From Casuarius casuarius (taxonomy: Eukaryota > Chordata > Aves > Casuariiformes > Casuariidae): a stretch of DNA of 64,000 bases. The translations under genes were made by a program, and so were the position numbers. The notes under the pieces were generated by a model. The model was given only the letters and a program-made list of their open reading frames with translations. It was not told the origin of the DNA and searched no databases. Shown here piece by piece: positions 11,320 through 21,372 of the stretch. Location of the stretch: assembly GCA_003342895.1 (NCBI GenBank), contig PTFA01000192.1:578355-642354 (forward strand), given 5' to 3'. Position 1 is the stretch's first letter, and every line of letters begins with the position of its first letter.

Positions 11320-14300
11320 GCAGCATTTGCGTGGGCTTGTTATTCACAACGGCACAAACCAGTGGTAACTAAAAAGCCTCCCATGTACGAGCAACTCCCA
11401 TGCGGACTCGGGGAGTGGGGGGAGGCAGCTCAGGCAGTTATGAAACCAGCTTGCCCAGTCAGGATAATTCACGTACTGCTGTGGGAGGGACAGGAGAGAT
11501 AAACAACATACGAGGAGATGGGAGGGCAGGGAGAATGGCTTAAAATGCAGCTTCCCAGCATGCCCTGGTGGATTAGTTCAGCATCTCAGCCCAGCTCCTC
11601 TTTAATTCTTATGCAAGGGGTTTCTCTGGAAGGGACAGCCTGTCCTCACCAGCTGAACACCAGGCACAGGGCACCGATTAACAGAAGGCCATCTCACCAC
11701 AAGTCCCATGCAGTGAAGGGCAAGAGGCAGCTGGGGACTCATTCCCTGCAAGAACTAAGGATGGGGAGGGTTTGTTTCTGCTTTTGGTCCGGCATAATTC
11801 ACTTTAGATTACTAATTCTCTCAGGAGAACCACTCCAAAGGCAGAGCAACCCAGGCAGCCCGTGACAGCTCCAGGACCAGCTCAGAGCACTCACCCTTCT
11901 CTCTCTGAAGGGCTGTGCTTAGGGGCTGTGCTGGCATAGTCAGCACCTGCCTGCCTGCCTTGTGCTGTTACTCATCAGGAACCCCAGGACGTGCTCATCC
12001 AAGCCTGCCACAGTCTCCTGTTGACTTCTGGGTGTGATTTCAAAGCGCTGATTTGTATCTGTAAGGCCCCATGCAGGTAAAGTTTGGGGAAGCAATGGGA
12101 CACTATGGTTCCTTGTTCCTGCAGCTGGATGCCTGGAGGCAGTGGCTGTCCGAGATTGGAACATGCGCTGCCCTTGGTCCATCAGAGCTGCCATTTAGTG
12201 TCCTAGACAGTGGTATGAAGGTGATGGGACTTGTGCGCATACCTAGAGAGAGCCTCACAATACAGCATCTTGGACATAGTTTCACTGCAGCTGTGGATGC
12301 AGGGAGGGCAGAGTGCTACTCTAGGAACTAGTCCCAATTTGTTTATCCCTTGTGACATCTCCAGCTGTGCAGAGAGGTGACAGGTTAAATCCACAGAAAC
12401 AGGTTAAATTCCTCCTCGTGCCCCTGTCTGCTTCATGATCTTGGGCAAGTCACTTTGCCTTGTTGTCAGCCTGCTCCCTGCTCCCTTTTCTTTCTTTCTG
12501 ACTGAGACTGGAAGCTCTCTGGAACAGGAACTGCCTCTTCTCTTGTGACTGTGCAGCAGCAAGCACAACAAGACCACAAAAGAGCTCAGGGTGCTGGAGG
12601 CTTCTTCATGGAACAAATCATCAAATAATTGCAAGAACTTAGAAAATCCAGTGTTTTTCACAAATTTCTCCTGCTTTTTCCTGTGGTGCATTTGGAACTT
12701 ATGGGACCGTTCGACTGCTGCGGGACAGATGCGTCTCAAACAGAGCAGCGGGGAGCATGCAGCTTCATCCGGGCATTACAGCTCCACCAACGCACCTCAT
12801 ACCTCCTCTGCAGCAATCGCTGCCAGCTGCTCTTCCCGTGACTTCCCTCCTCCGCTGACTCCGGACTGCTCTGTCCCACTGGCTGCTACCAGCTCACCAA
12901 ACAATGCTGGCTCTTCAGACACCGCAGGGCCTCCAACTACTCCTGGCACCCCAGGGTGCAGCAGTCACCGTGTGGCTGCCACTCTCTGCTCCAGAGCTGT
13001 TTCTCATCACAGTTCTTCCCGGTTTCCCTGCACAGCCTTGTTCAGTGCTGGATCTGTCACACAAGTCTCTCTATTCAGGACAGCCTGGTTGCTACTGAGC
13101 ACAGCACTGTGTCCTGGAGAGGAAACAGCACAGGGTGTAACCAACTGTCCAGCAGCTTATAGCTATATGTTGGCTTCCATTTGCATACATTTAATCAGCT
13201 CCTTCTCTGTCATATAAAGTGGTCTGCTATAGGTTGGCATCACCTGTCAATGTGCTTGCAGCTGCTTTCAAACTGATTCCTCATTTTATCCACACAGAAG
13301 CACATGCAGACTGCAGGTCATGTTATATATATCTTCAAAGTGTTCTGTGGAGTTTCTGCATCAGCTCGTCCTCCTCTGTTCAATACACCAGGAGGGATGT
13401 GCAGGCCTTTGTTAGGTCCCTGATAGACACAGGGAGTCTGTTGCTGGGTAAGTACCTAATCACCTGTCAGTCGCAGTTTCAAGCTCCTTATTCTCTCAGT
13501 TGCACAGCTTCTGTAACTAGACTTCATATCTCATAGGCCTTCTTTGCTTCAGCTGACAACTTCAGTGACTGTAGCACTAGGACATTCAAACAACTCTATC
13601 AATGCACTATGGTCAGAGACTCAAATATTACCAGCTCCCAGGTTCCAAGACGTGCTATTTCAAATCCGGGGTCAGCACCAAAATAATCCTGCTAATTTCA
13701 GAGGCCAAAAACTTTTAAAGTTCAAATATCCAGTGTCTCACAGACTATTTCAGGATGGTGTTTGTGTCTGTTCTGAATTTCTTCACAGGCATCAGGGCAC
13801 TGAAATCACATCATTCCACTTAGCAACACACATTTCCTCCTTCCATTCTGACCTAATTTTAATAGCTAGTCTCTTGGGATCTATATGCCTAGAAGTAAGG
13901 CTGCTCAGAGAGTAGGATTACCCCCAAAACATTTCCTCCCAGGAGGGCAGGTGTTCAAAGGTAAGTATGTATACTAATGGCCCATTGACTGCTCTGCTGC
14001 TGTTGCTTTCCCTGGGAACTGGAAGAAGCCCAGGACTGAGGAACAAATGTTAGCTAGAAAGGGCAGAGACCCTGGGCAGTTTGCAAGCCGGGATGTCATT
14101 TTCTAAAGCCCTGAAGGGTTAGGAAAAGACTGGTTACTGGAAAAACTCTCAGAGTATTGCGAACCTTCTACTTGAGAGCTGTGCACCAGTCCCTGTGCTG
14201 GCGAGGACAGGTCAAATGGTGTGCTTCTCCAATTCCATGCAGTTTTACTGCCTCCCTCCCACTATGGGATTGCACTGGCCAACTGTCTGTGGCATGGGAA

Positions 14301-15240
14301 AGACAGCAACACCCTGCTACAGCCATAAGTTGTCAGTGCCACTTAAGGGGACTGAATAATGGAGAAAGGGGAGCAAATCTCATGTTGAGCAAGTGCAAGC
14401 GGATGGGCTTGTGAGGTGGTGCTTGAAGGGCAGGTCGGTAGCAGAGTGACCCGATTCTGAACTCATTTTTTTTCTACTTAACTTCTTAGGGCCAGAATAG
14501 CCTTGTAGACCTTGCCTGGAGAAGAAATCAAAGTGGTAGTGCATGTCTGAACTGCTGTTCAAGTCAGTGGCTGCTCTGTGAAAGCTGCTGAGGTTTTACA
14601 GAGCTCATAGTTGATAGCATGGAGCAGAAAGCTGTGGCCTGCTTGTCAGACACGCTGACCTTTACCACAGGTTAAAGGTCCAATGCAGAGTTGCACGGCT
14701 GTGAAAATGTTGGCAGATCAGCGCCTGTTCTTTCCGAGCTTGCCTTGTCTCCAGGATCAGAAAGGAAACATTTTGATCCCTGACCTCCAGCTCTGACACC
14801 CAATACTTCCTGCTGAGCCCGCCCTAAGCCCCAGCACAGCTTTACCAGTGTGGCTTCAGCCTGGCCTGCAGCACCCCCTGCCACCTCAGTGCAAACGGCT
14901 GCTCCAGAGGAAGACTCAGCCCTGGGTGCAGCCTTCAAATGCTCCACGGAGTTGGGACCTGCAGGGATGCAAGCCTTCCTTTCCTCTCTAGATGGTGCTC
15001 TTAGGACAGGCAGTGGCCATGTTCCCCCAGTTTAAGCCTTGCTACTAAACCTCACTGTGCTGGGTCCTGCAGACAGGCATGTAAGGGCATTGGGGAGGGC
15101 TGAACTTGGCAGAAGGGGAAACAACCGATGTGTAGCCCCTCCGGGAACTTTCTACCATCTGAGCTCCTCCTGCTTTTCAGCTGCCTAGGCCCAGCACCCT
15201 GCATTTTTTCCTCTCCCCCTTTTCCACAGCCTGGAATAGT
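11319..15240. other. Intergenic stretch without recognisable genes
   Basis: Apart from a MIR-like fragment, nothing identifiable was found. The longest open frame (12591-13217, 208 codons) is Ser/Ala/Thr-rich, starts just after the MIR tail, lacks similarity to any family I know and has no splice context, so it is not called as a gene. Confidence 0.55.
12395..12592 (+). repeat. MIR-like CORE-SINE fragment
   Basis: GATCTTGGGCAAGTCACTTT is a near-consensus MIR core. It is followed by the usual 3' tail pattern (ACTGGAAGCTCTCTGGAACA, GGAACTGCCTCTTCTCTTGTG, GCAGCAAGCACAACAAGACC), seen in old amniote SINE/L2-type repeats. The boundaries are approximate. Confidence 0.6.
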
Positions 15241-15261
15241 TTGTCCCAACTTTGCAGATTT

Positions 15262-15403
15262 AGCACATGGCTGATGCCTCTGGGGTTTTCCAATAGTGGC
15301 ACTCCATTAGGGCCCAATTCTGCTCTTACCACAGTCAATGGCAAAAGTCTCATTGACTTAGCAGGAGCAAGAGCAAGCCCTTTAATGGCTTCTGAAGGCA
15401 AGG

Positions 15404-15404
<1 letters not shown>
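15262..15404. repeat. Ancient palindromic MITE/SINE-like element, diverged
   Basis: The segment runs from GGGCCCAATTCTGCTCTTA through CAGTCAATGGCAAAAGTCTC and CATTGACTTAGCAGGAGCAA to GAGCAAGCCC. It resembles the imperfect palindromes (GGGCC-AATTCTGCTC ... AGTCAATGG ... CCATTGACT ... GAGCAG-A-GGCCC) that are common as old repeats in sauropsid genomes. I cannot name the family with confidence. Confidence 0.4.

Positions 15405-15434
<30 letters not shown>
15405..15434. repeat. Poly(T) run of 30
   Basis: Thirty uninterrupted T directly follow the palindromic element. Read on the minus strand this is an A30 tract, which could be the tail of a retroposed copy or a simple homopolymer expansion. No source transcript was recognised beside it. 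Confidence 0.85.
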
Positions 15435-15437
<3 letters not shown>

Positions 15438-17423
15438 TTTTTATTCTGTGACAGTTAAAACCATGGCCACTTTAGATTTCCCATATAAAGCTGGGAGAGA
15501 CCTCAGGCACTTCTGCAAAGAAGTAGATGGCCTGCTGAAGCTTGAAGTAAATAGAAGAGGTATTTTACCACACGGGGATCACTAGCCTGGATGCAAGAGA
15601 CAAGGCAGTATGTTACATTGCACTCCTAGACACAACCAAAACAGAGCTGGTTGAAAAAGAACAGATTTGTTCTGAAGCAAGAATATTTTCAGAATCATTT
15701 CCTGATCATGGAAATCCAAACTCATTCTCTCCTTGTTTGAGATTATTATCATGTTTCTTGAAAATATTTTTAGCCACAGTGTGTATCAAAATATTTTGCT
15801 GGGCAAGTTTTGGGTGAGTTGGAAGGTGCCAATGATGGTTTCTTTCCAAAAGGGTTGACTAAAAGTGTCACCAAAAATAAAACATGAAACAAGTTTCTCA
15901 AAAGTCATTTAAAACAACAGCAACGTTCATTTGAAAACTGGCAAGAGTGACAGCAGTATAGTTAGTTGTCATGGCATGGAGGATCTGAACCAGTGCCTGC
16001 CTGGATCTTATTCACAGAGAAAAAGTCCTTCCTCTCCTAGAATAGATTTCAATAACAAGTCAAAGAAATAGTTCAGTAGTAAGACAAGGAAAGAAATAAA
16101 GCTTGTGAGTGGATAAGCAGTGTCTGCCTCCATAAAAGCAAGCTGCCAGCTCCTCAGGATTAGAGGGAAAGTCTTGAGGAAGAGTTCCCTCCAGCACATA
16201 CTGTAGGAGGGAGCCATTGAGATACTGTGCCCTGGCGTGTAATAGGACTATCTTCCCTGGAGAGCACAGGGTAAGGAAGTGTCACCTGCTTGAAAGGTGA
16301 TGCTCCATGTATCACATGCACCGGTGCCACGGCCAAAATATCAAGTGTTTGTGTGCGTCACTGGGTGTATTTATAGTTGCGAATGGCTGTGAGATTTGAT
16401 TTGCAGACCCCTTAAAGATTTCCACTCTTCTTTACAGTAACCAAAGCCTTCCAAGCTGGATTGTCCTAGCCGCCTTTCACAGGCCGTGTAAAAGGAGGGC
16501 TGCTAGTCGAGGTGAACATTGCTGTTGTATGTAGTTTGCGTGTATGTTCTTGGGTGATTATAGGATGAAGTCGTGGCATGGGGTAGTTTATGCTGGCACG
16601 TATGGCATATGCATGTGGGCATGTGCAGTGGCGGGCCAGTATTTTGTAATTCGAGCATGCAGGTACAGAGGTACCTGTATAAGAAGTGTATATTATGTAA
16701 GTACCTCTATGTACCGGCAAAGAACTTGGGGCATGAATGCTGCTTACAGAGGCAAAAGAGGAGCGATGCCATCAGGAGTGATGGCACACCACCACGTGGG
16801 CTTACTTGAGAAGCATGCCATTTGGGCAATGTAGCTTTCAGAAGAGCATTTGGCACGCAGATGCTCCCAGTTTAACCATCACCTGCGCTTTCCCTGCACT
16901 TTGGCTTTTGCCCTCCATCTTTGCACCATGGACTCCGCGTGCCCAGCAGGGAAGGAAGGGAAAATGTCCCCCCCCAGGAGTCCTCGAGGGGGCAGCCAGG
17001 GAAAGGCAGCCACGTGCGATATGCCCGTGGGGGGCTGAACGGTTTCCACGAGCTTCCAACATTGCATTTAAAACTCACCCCCCGACTGCCCCCGCAGCCA
17101 GGCCTCTCACGCCCTTGCGGTGGTGCTCGGCACACTTTTCCATGCCAAATTTAAAAAATTTAAGAGACCTGGTCCCTCCTGCTTAAAAGCAGCCAGGGCA
17201 AATGATGTGGAAACCCCAAGTGTTAAAGCAGCTGGACGAGTGTTGTGGTCCCTAGCGAGTCACATTTTCAAGGTTTTTCTACAGCAACAGATGGCAGAAA
17301 CTGGTTTAATCCTTAAAACACCACACGACTCCGGGTTTCGAGGGAAGCGGCCATGTTGTGACCGGAGGCGATGCAGTGGGGCCGGCATGAGGCCTGGAGA
17401 CAGCACGGGGCGGCCAGGCTGCG

Positions 17424-17437
17424 GTTTCCATGGCGAC
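17424..17437 (-). promoter_or_regulatory. RFX X-box motif (14-mer)
   Basis: The minus strand reads GTCGCCATGGAAAC, fitting the X-box consensus GTYNCCATRGNAAC at every position. It lies in a GC-rich patch about 4 kb downstream of KCNJ4. The identical 14-mer occurs on the plus strand at 43492-43505. The motif match is seen; binding by RFX factors is inference. Confidence 0.4.
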
Positions 17438-19504
17438 GTGGTAGGCTGCCCCGTTGGGTCGCGCTTCTTCACCAGGCCCTGGGGTGCTGCCATCCCGTTT
17501 TCGCAGGCTGTGCAGTGCTGGGGCCAGGGCAGCCTGCCATGGGGCAGGGGCGAGTGGCTTCCTGGTGGCAGGCCGGGCACTCACTCCGCCTCAGCTGGCC
17601 CACTGTTTCCCGAGGCCATGGGGGATGATGCCATGCGGCCGTGCTGCGACCGCCCGAACCACAAAGAGCCGAATGAACCTCGTGCCTCCCTGGGCCTCCC
17701 CGCACTGAGGCCCTCCTGTCCCCTCCTAGTGATGGCATGCAGGTAACACCCAGTCATCTGGGTCTTTCCTCCCCAGCGCCATGGCTGCAGGTGCTCACAA
17801 CATTTCTGAGAGCTCAATCCTCTCTGAGCTGCCGCATGGCTGTGGGATTCGCTCAGTCTGGGCCAACAGGTTCAAAAGTGATGAGGCAGGGCCTGACAGA
17901 CTGACAGATGGATAGGCAGACAGCGCGAGCGCAATAGTCTCGTTTCCTGAGGAAACCAGGCTAAAAATAGGGGCTCTTGCTCTTCCGCTTTTCATCCTCC
18001 TTCTCTCTTTTTTTTTCTCTTTTCCTGCTTTTCCCTTGGGTCCTCCTTGTCTCTCTCTCTCTCTCCGCTCCTTTCTAACAGCATAACGGTGTTGCCAGCT
18101 TTCTCTTAATTTTATTGAGAGTAGCTGTGGATTAGCTGGGTTTGCCTTAAAGCCTCAGCTTCTGTTTTCAGCGTCTGCTTCGCCTTGATGTCAGCCATGG
18201 CTGAAAAGGGCCAGCAGGTTCACCAGATGATGCAGAGGGGGGTCTGGCAAACAAAGGTGGTCATACGATACTTATTCCCTTGATGTTATGGTGACATTTT
18301 CCCCTTTTTCCCAAAAGAGTTCTGCCGCCTGAATGTGGAGGGTGGCAGCACTGGCTTGTGTGCCATCACTGCCGCCCCGTGTTTGCTGGCACCTGGCCCC
18401 GCACGCACTTCGGCTGCCCTGTCTTTGCCTAGCTCTCTTGGTAGGTTTCTGCCCGAAGATCAGCCTTGCAAAAGCTGCTGCCTCTGCCTGCCAGCCCCAT
18501 GTCTTTGCACATATCCTTTGTGAGTGCGAACTTTGTGCCTGGCCCCTACCTCTATTTGGGTGCACGCCCGCACGCCTGAACCGAGGCATTTAAGTAAGCC
18601 GAGCCCTCTGCATCATGCCAGCTGTAGCATTTAATCCCTGCAAACCACTGCCCACCTTGCCAAGGGCACGTGTGTGCAGGCACTGAACGCTGTGCACCGA
18701 CGACCGTGGGATGTGTGCACAGTCTTCAAACTCCCTGAGCCTGATGCCCACCAGGCTCGTTCAGCATCTCCAGGGCTGCTCACCTCCGAAGGATGCTGTT
18801 GCTCGGTGGTGGGTGCCCAGCTGTGTGGCCTCCCCTTCTTCTTGGGGCCACCACCTCAGGCTGTGTCCTGGATTCCCGTGTCCTGGCACACAGAGTCCTT
18901 CTTTCTCGGTCCATTAGTTTGTTTCCACTGCCATGCCCAGTGACAGGCTCCAGACTCTAAAAGCTATATTAAAAGGCAGGTCAATACCAGCCCCTGTTTA
19001 TTCCCTCCAGGGAAAATAAATGAATAATAAAAAGATGAAAGGAGGGACTTCATTAATTAGCAATGGGGAGGAGAGGTGGGACAGAGATACACATGGGAAA
19101 ATAAGTAGAAAATGAGGCTGTGTATCAAGTCATACATTGGAAAAGCCAGGATCCATGGGCTCCTGTCCCCACTGTCTGCAGAACAGGAGGAAAAGGATGA
19201 ATGAATCATTGCTGTCATACTCAGGGAGGCATCAGAAACCATTTCCTTTCCATTCTCTCCCCCTCTCCTGATGCTCTTCTCTTCAGCTGTCACCTGTCTG
19301 CTCTTCTTTCATCCTACAGCTTGTTCCTCTTTCTTTCTCCTTGAAAGGCTTGCCAAAGGCCTGGATTTGGCCAGGCTGCCGGGGTTTCAGATTGTTGTTT
19401 AGGATGCAAATCAAACCAGCACATTCAGAGTCACTGTGTGCATGCAGGGCAGCTTTCCACAGCAGAACCTACATGCCAGGGAAGAAATGGCCAAGTCTGG
19501 GCCC

Positions 19505-19685
19505 AGACCCATCCTGTTAGTCTATCCCTGTTTCCTCTCAAACACTCTCCCTTATTTCCTCATTTTCCCTTCTTTTTCCTTCCTCCTCCTTTACTTGCCT
19601 TCTGTGTCTGCTTCTCCCTCTCATTCTATTTCCTTCCTTTCTTTTCTGCTTCCTCCCCTCTTCTCTTGCTTCTTCTCCTAATTCC
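19505..19685. repeat. Polypyrimidine tract
   Basis: About 180 bases are almost entirely C and T on the plus strand (CTTCCTCC-type words). It is low-complexity sequence; the open frames inside, rich in Phe, Leu, Ser and Pro, are artefacts. Confidence 0.7.
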
Positions 19686-20411
19686 AAAATGATACCAAGA
19701 TGCTGCTTTCATGCATTGTAGTTCAGGGATTAAAGTGGGAGGTCATTCCTTCAGCCAGTTCTCCTATAGCACAACTGTTGGTTGCTCAGAGCAGCTCTTT
19801 AGCTACCTGTTTATCTTTCTGTCCTCATGTCCTCTGTAGTTTTGNAGGAGTGTTTATGCTGCTCCCAAAGGAAAAGAATCATCAGGTTTTCATGTCTTCT
19901 GTGAAATGACAGCAAAGCGATGCTACATTTCTAGCTCTGGCTGATGCCCTCCCTCCATTTCTCCCAGTTCTTATATGCTTTCTGGCAGAAGAGAAGTTTT
20001 GTTTTGTTTTTGAACCCTACATCTAGAGCAGTGTCTTATATGTCTCCGCCTCTTCATCAAGCATATCTATAACCCAGCTGGTCCTTCCTCAGGCAAAACT
20101 CCTATTGTTTCCAAAGCGAGCAGGATGGAAATGTTTGACCCATCACTACTGATAATTTTAACACAAATGCTTCCCTCCCTCCATACATTTTGTATCCAAC
20201 ATGTCTTCTCCCAGGGCAAATTCTTTGAGCCTCTTTGTGTAGGTCTTTAACAGAAAGGTTCACAACAAGGGAGCCCTCATGCTGGAGCTTCCAGGCACTA
20301 ATGCCATACAAACAGCAGACGCTAGCACTGATAACACTCATCAGTCACTATACCAGCCTGCAGCCTTGGGGTTGCTCTTTTGCTTCCAAACCTCCCCCTG
20401 GGATATTAGAC

Positions 20412-20417
20412 TTTATT
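20412..20417 (-). terminator. Candidate poly(A) signal for KCNJ4
   Basis: AATAAA on the minus strand, about 955 bases beyond the KCNJ4 stop codon. It would give a 3' UTR near 1 kb. Other weaker signals could be used; this is positional inference only. Confidence 0.35.
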
Positions 20418-21372
20418 AAAAATAAATAGTTACAAATTCAGTTTTACAGCTGATGGCAGCAAGGAGAAGAAGAGCGGAGGTGAAAGGAACAAGTAGAGTG
20501 TCTGCTGTCCAGTCAGGTCAGTTGTCTGTCGTCCTGGCAGTGCTGTGCCAGTGAACAGTTTGTGTGTGCAAACACAGGGCCCTGCCTCCTCTGCCAGGCA
20601 TCTTGGGAGAGAAGCAGAAAGCATTTTTCATAAGGACTGGGAGAACTGGGTGTGAGTGTGTGGAGCCAAGCTGCTTCTGGAAGTGACAGATGCCAAAAGC
20701 CAAGGAGAGTGCAGTGTAGGCTACATACAGTGTCCTTGTCTCCTAGCTTGGCATTTACAGTGGAAGAATATGGATTTCAGTTCTTGATCTCTTTTATATA
20801 CAAAAAAAGAGTCATGTGCAACAAGCAATAAACATGCAAGTAAACCCCTCCCGCAAGATCCTTCCCCGCTCCCTCCAGGATCCCTAAACTTTCCTGTCGA
20901 TCCTCATCTGGTCACTGTTTAGGTATCACTCCTCTCCTAGTGACAGTCATGACTCTTGATAGCCATGGGGCCTACCCATGTTGAAAGGGGACAGAAAGTC
21001 CGTCATTGTCTAAGCAGCAGAAACAATTGCTGTGGCTCCCAGTCTGTCTGTGGAGGGCATGGACTCTGTCACCTCTCCAGAGATTAGAAACCAGATGTGC
21101 TACTCTCCTGTCTCTGGTCAGGAAATGGGTCCTAGCACAAGCTATGCACACTGGAAGGAGGGTAGTGTATCCTCACTCCCCTTCCAAGTAGTATGTCTTC
21201 ATGGGAAAGGGAGTATGTCAGAGTAGCTCCAAGACTCGATGTACTCAAGGGCTGAGAGGTGGTCACAGGAGGCCTTTTTGGTGGGGAAGGGACTTATCCA
21301 GCAGCTACGTAAGGGTGCAGAANGGAGGAGGAGGTGGTGGGCAACAGGTGTGGAACGGGGAGGCAGAAGGAG

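Larger units (their letters stand above)
15435..20400. other. Intergenic stretch, partly GC-rich (16.9-17.75 kb)
   Basis: No coding exon is recognised. Around 16900-17750 the sequence is GC- and CpG-richer and gives many overlapping long open frames on both strands, the usual sign of GC-rich non-coding DNA rather than genes. An RFX X-box is at 17424-17437. Pyrimidine tracts lie at about 17998-18066 and 19505-19685. It falls downstream (3') of KCNJ4. Confidence 0.5.

Noticed and set aside
12591..13217. 208-codon Ser/Thr/Ala-rich open frame
   Set aside because: It begins inside the tail of a MIR-like repeat, has no known similarity and no convincing Kozak or splice context.
16806..17746. Many overlapping open frames on both strands
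   Set aside because: Overlap in several frames and both strands indicates GC-rich non-coding DNA.
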